A DNA stretch of 64,000 bases from Ficedula albicollis (taxonomy: Eukaryota > Chordata > Aves > Passeriformes > Muscicapidae), in assembly GCF_000247815.1 (NCBI RefSeq), contig NC_021677.1, positions 652,630 through 716,629 of the forward strand, in the 5' to 3' direction. Positions 1 through 13,400 of the stretch are shown here, in pieces (the stretch's first letter is position 1; every line of letters begins with the position of its first letter). The notes under the pieces were generated by a model that was not told the origin of the DNA, searched no databases, and saw nothing but the letters and a program-made list of their open reading frames with translations. Made by a program: the position numbers and the translations under genes.

Positions 1-3000
1 TTTTTGTTTCCTCTTTTATTTTCCAGCTTTAGCCTCACACTGCAATTTGGGGGCTCAACCACTACATAACAAGGAGTAACAAAGAAAACAAAACTAGTGT
101 TAAAATATAAATATTCTTCACCATTAAAACCTCTAAGTTTGATTGGAAACTTAGATTTGAAACACAAGTTCCTATCTCATCCAGGCCAGAGACTGCTTTT
201 ACCTGCAGCAAACTTGTTATGAAACTCAGGAAAGACCTATTCCCATAAAGAAGTATTATTGCCCAAGCAGGTATTTACTGACCCTACAAACACAAACCAG
301 GCAGCTTTCAAGGCACCAAGGGTCATCCTTAATTTGGACAAAATGGAGAAGAGCAAGGCTATGCCTACTTGTAATATGGGTAGCAGCACCATCACCATCA
401 AAACAATGAAAGGAAAAAAGATGACTGAGTTCCAGTCATCTTTTTTTTTTTTCCCAATGCACATCCACAGATCAATCCTTATGTTAAAATACCAATGGCT
501 CAAGACTGTCCTTAAAAAAACCACAGGTCGTGTTTTGACACATGCCTGAACATGACAAATGACAAGATATGAAGAGTATCAGCAGCTCCCCTGCAGCCGT
601 TTTCTAGCGAGCACAATTTGAATACCAAAAGGTCTGGTGCTGCTTTGCAACTGAAGACTTGCTCCAAAGCGTTTAATTTAAAGTAGACATGGAAGTTATT
701 TATTGTGTTTTCTAGGTCTCACTGCATACCTGTCCTTCCATTAGCTAAAGGCAGGGGAGAAATGATTTATAGTATTTCCAACCATGAAAGTCTGTAAGTT
801 TCATAAGTTACAGGAATCAGAGCAGGTTAAAAAATATACAAACACTTCCATGTTGAACAAAATTGATTAAGAACTAGGTGATATGGCTTCATGCTTGAGG
901 TTTATGGAACTTCAAGATGTTGCCTACAGGTTTGTCATTCTCAAAGGCAGACTTCTTTGGAGGCTTAGACTTCTAACTAACTTATTCTTAAACGTTATTT
1001 TTGCCTTTTTTTTTTTTAATGGAGGCATGTGGAATTGACTCACTTACTCTTTTGCAACAACCTTGTTCATTGGTGACATTCTTCCTACCTTTGCAGTTGC
1101 AATGGCAAAAAAGTTTTGCACAGGAGATAGCAGAAATTTATCCTTAGTGCAAAGCCAAGAGAGAAAAGGACTTAAATGAGTCTTTCAAGGAAGGCAGCTT
1201 TATTCCTTGTTTTAAATTCGTGTGACAATCATTGGCTTTTAAGGGTGAAACTCACTTTCAGACATCTCTTGCTAGTCAAAAAACCTGTACATCTGTGCTA
1301 AGACGTAATGAAGCACGTGCTTCTTCTCTTTGCACCATTTCATTGGCATCAATTTGCCAATGCCACACCAGTAAATACTCTGCTGCTGTAACGACATGTG
1401 AAGCATCCTTCTTTGCCTCACATAAAATAAGAGCAGTCCTTCCACCAGTCTACAAGGCACAAGCTGACAACAACAAAAAAATCATGCCACTGACGTAAAC
1501 AGTAGTGTTTATATCTGGAAAAGCAAAAAGGCAGAACTTCAGATGTGTTTATTTCTAGTTTTGGTTCAGCCCATTATAACGATAAAGCGTGGTCATGATG
1601 CTCAGAAGGACATTCATCGCTCACCACAGTTTCCTGGCACGGGCCCTGGTTAAACCACTCCTGCCAGCTTGAACTTGTTATTGAATTTGCTTCCTTCTCA
1701 CACTGGCTCTCAGTGCAAATTCTATCAAAAAGCATTTGTCTCTCAGCATTTATGGCTCAGTCAAACTGGATAATCAACTCAGAAGGAATGTAAATAGCAA
1801 GCGAAGATCCAAGCCTTAATGGAGGCAGCCAGCAGGCAGAATTACCTAGAAATACTACAAAGCAAGGCCTGTCACTCATCCCAACAGTATCCATACACTT
1901 CTGTGGTACACTGACAGCTATGACTAAGGGGAGAGGTTGGCTTTACTAATCCAGCCTTTCAATAAAGTTTAGATTTCATTTCTTTTCTTCTCAGTGTATC
2001 ATGTACTAAAAACTCAACGAGAGCACCATGGCTAGTGTAAAGATAGATAAACTAAACCATATGGATACTAGATGCTGCACCAAGCTTAAAAAGAAAATGG
2101 CATAACAGACTAAGGAATCCAGAGATCATAACCTTTAATTTCTTGATCTTGATGAAACAGCATTTCTCCAGGAGCAGTGTTTAAGAAAAACAGTGTTTAG
2201 ATCACATTAGATAAGGCACAATATGCACTAGAATTGGCACAAGATTAAGCTTAACTCAATTTTAAAATACATATAGTCCGGGATTCTGGGTTGAGTCCTT
2301 TACATGCTGAATTAATAAAGAGCATATAACAGCATTTTGCTCCAGGTTTTGCCTAGTTCAATGTTCTGGGTTTTTTTCAGATTCCTCCAGCATTCATGCA
2401 AAGCCTACTTGTAACTCAGTGCACAAACTGGAAAGGTTGAGGCTGATGTGGAGCTCCAGTGAGCCAAGGATAGTTTTTAAAACTCTAGTTTGGTATTACA
2501 GCTCTCATGCACCCTGATATGGCTTCAGCAGTTTGCAGTTGCCTCCTGACTTGTGGCAAATATCCCTATATCACAGTTTCTCAATTTCCCCACAGGAAAA
2601 CACTGTTCCCTCAAAAGTTTTGGATTAAGCTCTTATTGCAATATAATTTACACTGTCAGACTTCAAATCTCTTAAGAAATTTCAAAACCCACCACCTGGA
2701 AAGTTATACAGTACATGCAATTTACTACGGATTGCATTTTCAGGGCTCTGTGAGATGGTATCATCAACTCCAGGTTCAGTTGTGTTGGTCTGCTTATTCC
2801 AGCAGGCATTTGATAGCTGAGAGCTAGCAGTTATCATAAAAGCCCTAAAACATACTGTGTCTCTAAGAGTCAAACAGAAATAACTGAACATGAGATCACG
2901 AGTTCAGGAGGTAAAAAAGGCTCATTGTTTCCCTCTGTAATCAGGAAACAAATTAAGTAGGGAACACTGCTTTTCTCTCAAATGCAGAAGAAGAAACTGC

Positions 3001-5026
3001 TATAGCAGGTTGATGCACAAAACAAACACACACAAAAAAGGAGCAGATACTAGTGTATTCCAAGTTGTTAGATTTAAGGTAGCAACAGATAGCTGCATAT
3101 TCAACTTAACTTTGATAATTAATTTTTAAATTGAGAAAATTCTGATTCTAGTGAAGCCAATCTAAAGGCTGCTGAGTTGATACATTTGGGAAAATCAGAA
3201 TTTTTTCCATTCCAGCAAATATATACTAAAGGACAGTACCCAACAAGTAGACTTCAACAGGGAAGAAACCAACCTTCAAAGGAACTCAAATCCTTAAGGG
3301 ACTAATTGTCCATTGCATTATTGGTGTAGCTTTACAAAGGCTATGAAGCCTCAGCAGCAGCTGTACCAAACCCTTATAAATCTGACTTGCAATACTTCTT
3401 TAAGGGTAGTCTAAATTAAATCAGCCAATGATCACTGAAAGAGATGCTTCTTTGCTTACCAATTTAAGCCACAAAAAGACTCTATAAAATTTAGTTACCT
3501 GCATCACCAAAACAGGATTCACAGGTAATCATCAATTACAGGGCTAAAAAACAGTCTGCACTCATACACTAAATTGATACTGTGGAGTAAGGACTGGGAT
3601 TAACTCATCTTAAAGGTGCAGGTTCCCTTGCTGGAGACAGCCCGAGCACCCTATGTGGTTCATGCATCTCTAGGTGGCAGTAGCTGCTCAGATTTTGAGA
3701 TACTCTAAGATGCTTATCTCAAATTCAGCAACCAGTATCCTTCCATCCTCCTAGAACTGACTTTCCTAACGTGAAATGTGACCCCCTCCCCCATTTCTTC
3801 ATAATTTATAGTAGTCTGTAGCTGACTCACAAGGATTTCTGCATTTTCCTAACCAAGTACACAAGAAAAGAAACGAACTGCCAAAGGATTGAGGTAATTT
3901 ATAGCGTAAAACATTGAGAGCTTCTAGTCGATCAAAGGACCCAGAGAAACAAATATAAGAACAATCATGCCTTCTGTTCTCTACAAATGCCAGGGCCAGA
4001 AATAACTGTCCTAATTAACTGGTTTCAGAAACTGACTTCCCTGAAAAATACAATATTCTTACCAAGGAAAGTATCTAACTGCTACAGCCCTATGGCAGCT
4101 GTCAGCAGGGCATGAAAAATCACTAAATGAAGTTTCCTTTTGCTTCCTCTGGTTGTGCATGGTACTCGTCTTTGGACAGCTGTATCTATTCATGGTGCCT
4201 AAATTATGCTGTAAGGGGACATTCCACTACTGCTGGTACCAGTGTTACCAAGAATTACAATCACATCAGGTCGGTACCATCCCAGCCAGCCCTCTGTTCA
4301 CTAGTTGTAAAGGGCAGATATTGTACCCAAGATGAAGTTGTCTTTTTTTTTTTTTTGCAAGACTGTCTCCTGGTCAGTCATGTCCATGGCATTTCCAGTG
4401 TTTCAGACTGTTTCACGTTCATTGTTGCTGCTGGGTATAGCAGTTGAACTCCACCAGTCACAGCTGCCTGAGAGTTATGTCCTGAATGTTGAGAAGGAAA
4501 GGCTGAGCCTGCCCCTACAGATCACCCACACTTTACACATAAGACTGTATGCCCTGCTCTGCATGGACAACTCCTACAAACTGTTCCTCACTGGACTGCT
4601 CACACCTGGAATTGAGAATTGATAGCATGCAAGTTTAAGATACCATGGCAGAGCTGCCTGTATGCACTGCACAGCAAAATCTACTGTTTACTGCTTATAC
4701 TACAAGAGCATTGGTGATTTCTTGCTGGGTACCAGAAAGAGGAGACAGGCAAGACTATCTCTGCCCTAAAGAACCTGCAGTCAAAGATAAGACTGAATAA
4801 CAGATGGATAAGGAAGCAGTAAGATTTGTGAGTTGACAGACAGGGGACACAGCCTGCCAGCCCCATCACAACTCATTTATCAGGCAGTGCACTCAGTACA
4901 CACCTGTGCTGGTGTACCACAGCACACAAGAGTTGTTACAGAACCCTCCCAGCTGGAACTGAAGACAGTAGGTTACTGGCTAACACTTCATTTCAGCAAC
5001 ACACAAAAATAGCCTCAGCTTCAGTG
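1..5026. other. AT-rich non-coding stretch, no gene recognised
   Basis: I see no recognisable coding exon, RNA gene or interspersed repeat here. Open frames on both strands are about 100 codons or shorter, have no family resemblance I can name, and overlap each other. Short T tracts occur near 1009, 4342 and 5351. The stretch could be intron, UTR or intergenic DNA, and the sequence does not decide which. Confidence 0.6.
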
Positions 5027-5050
5027 CCTTTAAAAGCTTCCTTTTAAAGG
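5027..5050. repeat. perfect 10-bp inverted repeat with 4-nt loop
   Basis: The left arm CCTTTAAAAG (5027-5036) is the exact reverse complement of the right arm CTTTTAAAGG (5041-5050). The loop is CTTC. The arms are AT-rich, so the stem would be weak. No function is evident, and a chance palindrome in AT-rich DNA is possible. Confidence 0.7.
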
Positions 5051-7019
5051 GTGTTTACAACTAAGGATTACCAAGAATGCCAGTGTATGAACTGATCTAA
5101 GAAATTATGGAGAGTTTCCCAATTAAGCAGCATTTCAGCTATTTAGCAGAAACCAAGAGCTCACAACATATGCTTGACAGGTCAAGACAAGTTAGCAATT
5201 AGCCTATTAAAAGCACATATCCTTCTCTAGTGCAGCCTCCAACAATTCACACAATGCCTAATGTGAGGCTTCTAGTGCAGGCACGGGGCACATTGTTAGA
5301 AGAACTTTTCAGCCTTTTATACAAACCAGGAAGGCAGGTATGAGAAATACCTTTTTTTTTTTCTTTAATGGGACCATACTTACTACACAAGTCACTCAGT
5401 AGAATGACTTGTTTCTCCTTTTCATGCAGTGCTTACCACTAGAAGGGTTGAAAGGGTCTCCTACTTCCAAGTTGCTCGTGACCTGGTTTTATAGTGCACT
5501 CCCTGAGAGAATTATTATCTGAGCAAAATGTGCAGCTTTTGTGTTTTCCTTACAGCAACAGCAGAGTAAGAGCTGCACAAATGCTACAGCTACTGCACTG
5601 ACTTAAGTGCAGCCACTTTCAGCTCAGCACCATCACATACACAAAGCTTTTAAGCAAAGGCACAGAACCTTATTTTCCCCTATATTTTTTTTCACATTAA
5701 TGAGCCTTTAAAAACCTTTGCATCCGTGCACTACGTTTTGTAGTATTCCAGCATATTGCAGCACTTCCCAAGCACTACTGTTACAACATAATGCCTTGGT
5801 GCTTAACGGCATGCTGCTTGAAGTTACACTAAACTGAAAAAAAGTGCTACTCCATCCAAGATAAAAGTCCTTTCCCATCTTCCTCCACCGTTACATCTGG
5901 ATTATTCAGATAAAATTTTTTCATCTTTCTCACCTGGTTTACCCTGATTTCACAGCCATGTAACAACAGGATCTAGCCTGCAGCTCCTGAGAGCAGCGAG
6001 CACTTGCAACGTGAACAGAAGGCGCACCGCTTACAAATGGGTTTTCCCAGACAAGGTTCAGTGAAGCTGAACGTTAGTGGCAGTACTACAGCAGAAAACA
6101 GATATTTTAGAGCTGAAACAGAGTCGCTGCTTTGCTCTGAGACCCAGGTGAGGGACGGCACTCATTCCTGCAGAACATCACTATCTGTCTTCTCCTTTTC
6201 CCGGGTCTGTTTACACAGCCAGTGCCCTGGAACTCTGCACACAGGAAGCCACAGCATCCCCCTAACAGCTGCTCCCTCCTCTCACACGCCAAACTACAGC
6301 ACTTGCAGCATGCATGAAGCCAAGAGCATCCCCTCTGCTTACGTTCTTCTATACCCACTCGAACTCTGGGGCATCGCTGGGGCTGAGTTTTCACTTGAGG
6401 GCTTCAGACAGCAACCCAGCTCGGTAAGCAGAGCCTGGGATTTACACAAATGCACTACTCAACACCAAAGAGCAGACAATATGATGATCTTCTTACTTGG
6501 GACAGCCACTCGTGTAAACAGAGCAAAGTCTTCTCTTTTGTGACCAAAAAGCCATTAAAACTTGGTGCTGTGAAAGTTCTTCCTGCCCACAAGCAGGCAG
6601 CTCATTATCCAGACCTTTGCTCGTATCTACAGACAACCAAGGAAATTCATTTTATCTATTTATCACCATGAATTAAAGATTACAGAAAAACCGGCTGAAG
6701 AAAAATATATTGCCAGGATAGATTCTTTGCATTCATTAGAACTGTGTTACTAGAAACATAAATAAGTAATGACTATTGATCTTTCATAACCTCAGAACAG
6801 CAAACTACAATAAACTGAGCGGAAAAGGACATATCTTAACTGGAATGTACAAACCAAGACACCAACAGCACCTCTTAAAAACAACCAAGCAAAGGAAGCG
6901 TGGCCCACAGCTGTAACACCTCATGCTTTTAATCCTAGGGGAAAAAAAAAATAAATCTGTGGGACAGCACACGGTTTCCACAGTATCAATTAAACCTCTG
7001 CTAAACAAATTTACCATTT
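5051..7019. other. non-coding stretch leading into the first CpG island
   Basis: No gene is recognised. The longest open frame (+ strand, 6004-6543, 179 codons) has no recognisable domain. Two splice-donor-like sites stand out. On the minus strand the site reads CCAG|GTGAGA, with the exon edge at 5934. On the plus strand it reads CCCAG|GTGAGG, with the exon edge at 6147. Isolated donor matches are common by chance, and I could not pair either with a convincing acceptor, so no exon is called. Confidence 0.5.
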
Positions 7020-7163
7020 AACCCCAGGATTTTTTTTCCGGGTGAAGACGTGTCTGACCCCCCGATGTGAATCCACAGCCGGTGGGTCGAGGGCTCTTTC
7101 CCGAGCACCGACACCTTCGCTGCGCCGCCTTCCCTTCGCTTCCCTGCCGGCGGCACCGGCGGG

Positions 7164-7236
7164 CGCTGGAAGCGGGACAGAAGGAGAAGGCGCGGGGGGG
7201 GGGGCTCGCTGGAAGCGGGACAGAAGGAGAAGGCGC
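7164..7236. repeat. 30-bp direct repeat flanking a G11 run
   Basis: The 30-mer at 7164-7193 is repeated exactly at 7207-7236. Between them lie eleven Gs (7194-7204) and CT. Identical sequence on both sides of a G run also occurs at the 58.8 kb poly-G. It looks like two contig ends that overlap but were not merged. A real short duplication cannot be excluded from sequence alone. Confidence 0.85.
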
Positions 7237-7329
7237 CCGTGGCACCGGATCGCGGTGACGGTGCCCGGCATGCTTCACATTCCAGCGACCGTCCAGCTCC
7301 AACAAGTGCATCGCGCCCCTCCCTGACGG

Positions 7330-8554
<1,225 letters not shown>

Positions 8555-8768
8555 CGGCTCCCTCAGCCCCGCTCCCCTCAGCTGCGCTCCGCTCCCCTCA
8601 GCTCCTCTCCCCTCAGCCCGGCTCCCCTCCCTTCAGCCCCGCTTCGCTCTGCTCCTCTCAGCTGCTCAGCCCCGCTCGGCTCCCTAAGCCCCGCTCCGCT
8701 CAGCTCCGCTCCCCTCAGCCCGGCTCCTCTCCCCTCAGCCCCGCTCGGCTCCCCTCAGCCCCGCTCCC

Positions 8769-8770
<2 letters not shown>
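8555..8770. repeat. degenerate C/T-rich minisatellite in CpG island 1
   Basis: Variants of CCCCTCAGCCCCGCTC and CCCCTCAGCTCCGCT recur back to back with irregular spacing (roughly 14-25 bp) throughout. The complementary strand carries many GGGG and GGGGAG runs and so has G-quadruplex potential. This is the kind of sequence that polymerases and short-read assemblers handle badly, which fits poly-G filler on both sides of it. Confidence 0.75.

Positions 8771-8832
<62 letters not shown>
8771..8832 (+). other. poly-G run, 62 nt (probable artefact)
   Basis: Sixty-two pure Gs. The nine bases CGCTCCCCC lie immediately before the run (8762-8770) and again immediately after it (8833-8841). The shared flank suggests two overlapping contig ends separated by filler. 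Confidence 0.88.
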
Positions 8833-8841
8833 CGCTCCCCC

Positions 8842-9060
8842 GGCGCTTCCCGAGGGGGGTGCCGGTCCGCCCGCGGCGGGATATTGGTTTACTCCGCCAG
8901 GTATTAAGCAAGCCCAATCCATTTAAATATCGCTCCCGCGCTGACCTCTCCGTAGTCCGCCTATTAAGAATGCAATCAAGATAATATCATCGGGCATTGC
9001 TTATTAATGAGCGCCCCAGGTAACGTTACACCGGTGACTTTCTGCAGGCGCCCAGCGGGA
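8842..9060. promoter_or_regulatory. candidate conserved non-coding element downstream of CpG island 1
   Basis: The block mixes CpG-bearing sequence with homeodomain-type AT cores: repeated TATTAA, a TTTAAATA, CAATCAAGATAAT and TATTAATGAG. It has no repeats and no long open frame. This texture is typical of conserved elements near developmental regulators, but conservation is inferred from appearance only and no alignment was possible. The target gene is unknown. Confidence 0.35.
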
Positions 9061-9101
9061 GCTCAGTTCCAGCGGTCCCGGGGCGGCTTTGCCTAGCTCG
9101 G

Positions 9102-9141
9102 CACCGGCATCGGGACCGGGACCGGGACCGGCAGCGGGGCC
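9102..9141 (+). repeat. (CGGGAC)n short repeat with G-quadruplex potential
   Basis: CGGGAC is repeated three times in tandem from 9111, followed by GGCAGCGGGG. There are four G-runs of three or more with short loops (GGG at 9112, 9118 and 9124, and GGGG at 9136), which satisfies the usual G4 pattern on the + strand. Confidence 0.6.
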
Positions 9142-9235
9142 GCCCGTCCATCAGCGGAGATGGGGCCGACCGCCGAGCTCGGGGATCGAAACGCCCTGCT
9201 CGGCTCTGCCCGCGGGTGGATTCTGTACCCCCTGA

Positions 9236-9236
<1 letters not shown>

Positions 9237-9279
<43 letters not shown>
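9237..9279. repeat. A43 homopolymer
   Basis: Forty-three uninterrupted As sit between CCCCCTGAC and TCTGCTTTTCC. There is no polyadenylation signal or gene-like sequence upstream, so I do not read it as the tail of a retroposed mRNA. Its true length in the genome is doubtful given the homopolymer artefacts nearby. Confidence 0.8.
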
Positions 9280-9283
<4 letters not shown>

Positions 9284-9420
9284 CTTTTCCATCTCCTCCT
9301 CCTCGTCCCGCACGTGCAGCAAATCCAGTAAATTATTGATAGTGGAAATTGAATGGCGGAGGCAATAATGGTGTCCCCTGATTGAGCAGCTGCACTCGAT
9401 CTCGGTACGGGCGGAGGGAT
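9280..9420. promoter_or_regulatory. candidate conserved non-coding element
   Basis: A non-repetitive block at the edge of CpG island 1. It includes AAATTATTGATAGTGG, GGCAATAATGG and a CAGCTG E-box (GAGCAGCTGCACTCG). It resembles developmental enhancer sequence in texture. No alignment was available, so conservation is inference. Confidence 0.3.
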
Positions 9421-9505
9421 GGCACGCTCCCTGGCCGGGCTGGCTGCGACGCTCTGTGCCGCGTCCCACGGCAGAGCCAGCGGGGGGAACTGCCTCACCC
9501 CACCC

Positions 9506-10453
9506 CTGTGGCAGCCTTGCCTCTGCCCCACTCTGCCCTTACAGGCAGGATTGGAAGCAGCTGACTTCAGAAGAAGATAGCCCAACTCTTTCACGGATCG
9601 GCTAAAACACGTATTTTTCTGCACCTCAAAGCCTGTCTGCCATCTCATTTCGATTAATGCCAAAGGCCCGTTCACACACTTGTGAAAATTTAATTATACT
9701 AGGAGAAATGTGCGGAACTCATTGCTGCCCTCAGACAGTCTGATTGCCTGTGTACTTTTCCTGTGGAACACCTGCATTGATCAATAAAATAAAGAAAATA
9801 ACCCATGGAATTCGAGTACACCTAAGGCCTTCCATATAAATAAGCTTTTAATATATATTAAAGGAAAGATTCCTGGTTGTTAATAACCTTTGCAGCTTTA
9901 AGAACTTTTTAAAAAATCATTCTTAAGTACCACATCACCATCTTTCTTGCACTTGTGGGTTTGGTTTCGCGTGTTTTGGGCTGTGGCAGCCTTGCCTCTG
10001 CCCCCCACTCTGCCCTTACAGGCAGGATTGGAAGCAGCTGACTTCAGAAGAAGATAGCCCAACTCTTTCACGGATCGGCTAAAACACGTATTTTTCTGCA
10101 CCTCAAAGCCTGTCTGCCATCTCATTTCGATTAATGCCAAAGGCCCGTTCACACACTTGTGAAAATTTAATTATACTAGGAGAAATGTGCGGAACTCATT
10201 GCTGCCCTCAGACAGTCTGATTGCCTGTGTACTTTTCCTGTGGAACACCTGCATTGATCAATAAAATAAAGAAAATAACCCATGGAATTCGAGTACACCT
10301 AAGGCCTTCCATATAAATAAGCTTTTAATATATATTAAAGGAAAGATTCCTGGTTGTTAATAACCTTTGCAGCTTTAAGAACTTTTTAAAAAATCATTCT
10401 TAAGTACCACATCACCATCTTTCTTGCACTTGTGGGTTTGGTTTCGCGTGTTT
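9506..10453. repeat. near-perfect tandem duplication, 471 and 473 bp
   Basis: Copy 1 is 9506-9976 and copy 2 is 9981-10453, separated by TGGG. The only difference I found is a CC insertion in a C-run of copy 2. Each copy contains AT-rich, enhancer-like sequence (CATTGATCAATAAAATAAAG, TTTAATATATATTAAAGG). Identity this high over 470 bp means a very recent duplication or, more likely in this assembly, an unmerged overlap of two contig ends (false duplication). Confidence 0.92.
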
Positions 10454-13400
10454 GAACTAAAAATGTCAGTGAGCATGAAGACAGTTCTACCTCTTTTGTC
10501 TCAATTTTTTTCCAGTGCAAATCTATCCAATTTATGAGAAAGGAGACATCTTCAAAGCCTTCACTAACAGCCTGGGCCTGAGGAATCATGTCCAGCTCTT
10601 GTTGGCTGATAGATAATACACTCATTAAGTCACTAATAACTTTTCAGGTAACTCTTCAGGCCGAGTCCTGCTCTGCTATTTCTGTATTATTCAAATTCTG
10701 CCATTAAGGATATATCAACCATTCCTTTTCCCACTCTGGTATACCAATATAAGCTTATATCTCTCAGCAATAATGCCAGGTGGGTGTTCCAGAGGTATTT
10801 CAAACACATGATTGTGCCTGGAATTTGCTAAGTTAATGTGTGCATTTTATTTATCTGTTTTAGACTTCACAATACCGTTTAACTTTCCAGTATTGGTGTG
10901 CATACCTGATTTCACTAAGGCAGCATGTTTTCAGCAGCCTTTTTGCACAGTCATAAAACAGCACAGTTTCAATATTCTGTGTTTATAAGATGGTGCCTGC
11001 AAGTATTTGGATGATCCACCAGGCAAGTTAAACAGTAGCAGGAGAGGTTACTTTAATCAGCAGTAATGTAATACATTACACACTTGTTATTCCTGGAGGA
11101 AAGACTCTTCTGCTAGCACACTAGACATGCAGATGAGCAGCAGCAAGTATCATGCTTTAGAAACACTGCTGGCTTTTTCTCAGGAGTGAAGGAGAAGGGA
11201 TGTACTCTGAAAATAAATCTGCTTGCAATCAGAACGATTTTTTTTTTTTAATTTTGGAAAGGAAGCATGTTACAGCCAGCCTGACAAGTCCTCACTCTGT
11301 AGTAAGTGCTTCAGCTCAGCACTGCTAAGAACATTAGAACCATTAATTCCACGCAACCATGAAATTCCCATTTTTCTCTGCTACAAACATGCTGCCTTTT
11401 GCATGGGTGTAGAGATTTTCCTGGGGAAGAGGTGTGGTCAGAGGAGCTGCTGTTTCTTGCTGGTATAATCAGCCCTTTCAGCATTATTACCAGCCACTGC
11501 TTGATTACTCAGAAAATGAAAAAGTAGTGTAAAAAATTACTTGTTTGGATTTTTAATGCACATGCAAGCCTGGGTTCCATATTTTTCAGTCAGACTCTGA
11601 CTTCCAAGAGAATTTTTGTGAATGACCCCCACAAAAATTGGGTCTTCAAGGTATTAGTTTGTGAAGCAAACATGTCCTGACATGGGGGCACTGTTTTGGT
11701 TGGACCCCACTCCTCTGTCCATAAATTTGGAGGCTGCATAAACATCGCCTTTGAGATTTGTGGGATATGTAGGATTCAAAGATCAGGTGTCCTGATATTT
11801 TCTGGTAGAGGCAAAAGGAGTTCTCTCTTCTTGTGTCTGAAAGAACATGCCTTCCAGCCCTTCTCAGGAGCAGCTATGTTTCCCCTCTTTGGACTGTGCA
11901 GATCCCACAAGTAAGAGGGACTTGAAAAGAAAGTCATACCACAATTGCATAGGGAAGAAAAGGGCAGGCAGACCCTTTTCTGGTGGTTTCAGATAGTTCA
12001 GTGTATCCAGCCTCTTGGTGTTGTCACACTACGCCCACTTTACAGCATTTACCTTGAAACCAGGTGTTTTTTCTATCCATGACAAATTAATTTTTTGCAT
12101 ACACAAATCATGCCTTACCATTTTCCAAAAAGCAACAGGGAAAGAGTATGAGTTGTCAATCAACAAAATGTTGATTTATCCCTGCAGTAATATTGCTTGC
12201 AGGAGGGTAAGATCATTGCTTTTTGCTGAATTCAATTTAAACTGTAACATAGGTACTAATGATGCTGTAGATACTATAAAGAAGAAAGAGAAGCACGCAC
12301 ACCTGGCTTCTGTCTCAGTGGAGATTATGCATTATAGTGATTGATGTACGAGGTCCAAATTTACTGATAAACTAATTATATGATAAAGGAGTTTGTGGGG
12401 CTCTTAAATTCCCCCATTGCAATTTTAGGAGAAGCAATAAAAAAGTCAATATTTGTAAAGAGTAACATTCTTAAAGGGTACATAATTAGACAAAAGGTAA
12501 CGGGTGACTGAGTCTCCCCTCCCCCAAACTGTGTCTTTACACTCCCTTTTTTATTCATGTAGTATCTTGACCTGTTTTTGAATGAGAAAAAGGTCAAGAA
12601 GCTACGATTTGGAATTCTTCTCACTTGGCTGTCAGGAAATATAAACTAATCCTGATTACAAAAAGGACAGTGCTATTGATGTACTCAGGTTTTGATGCTA
12701 CAGAGTTTTTTTTCTGTTAAAAATTTTAATTGACTGAAGTAATTTCTTCTATCATTACAAGCATTTTATGTTTAATTATGTTTAGTCATGTTTCCTAGTT
12801 ACCTTTATTTGCTTTTTTTCCCCCCATTAAAAGGACGGAAAATTCATGGAAATAAACTTTTCCCACTCAAGTAACGCTAAAAATCACGATGGATTATGTA
12901 CACAACTAATATACAGCACCAGGGTTGCAGACATGGTGCATTTGTGAGATGACTGGGCTATGAAGCCACTGTACAAAGATTCAGTGGCTGCAGCACACAC
13001 AGGAGAGCCCCTCAAGCTCCACACTAACACCAGTGCACTAGAAAAACTTCAGCATCTTTGAGGACCGAAGCCAAATTCTGCTTAACTTGGTGAAATCTTT
13101 GTGTTGTAGAGGCTTTGAGCTAGAGATGATGACAGAAAGGCGGTGATGATCACTTCCCCAGCTTGCCCCTTGCCTTCAGGAGTTGGCCAAACTGTGGCCA
13201 CAGCCCCTCCCAGGCTTCAGTGTGTCAATGCCCTGGCGTTGGTGGCTCTGGATCTCACAGCCTCGAGGGTTACATTGCCTTCAGCCTACAGAGTTGCTGT
13301 CCTTCTGGTCTGCAAGCAGCTTGCTGGGTGACTAGAATGGACCCTGTGCCTTAAATAGTGCAGTGTAGCTGCTCCTAATTTCAAGCATAATTTCACCTTC

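Noticed and set aside
6004..6543. 179-codon + strand frame
   Set aside because: Low-complexity Ser/Thr-rich composition, no domain, opposed by a 95-codon frame on the other strand; no convincing acceptor.
9237..9279. A43 as a retroposon tail
   Set aside because: Upstream sequence is CpG-island DNA without a retroposon match.
9506..10453. CRISPR-like or phage attachment repeat
   Set aside because: The sequence is vertebrate (CR1 and LTR elements in the same window); only two long copies, no spacer array.
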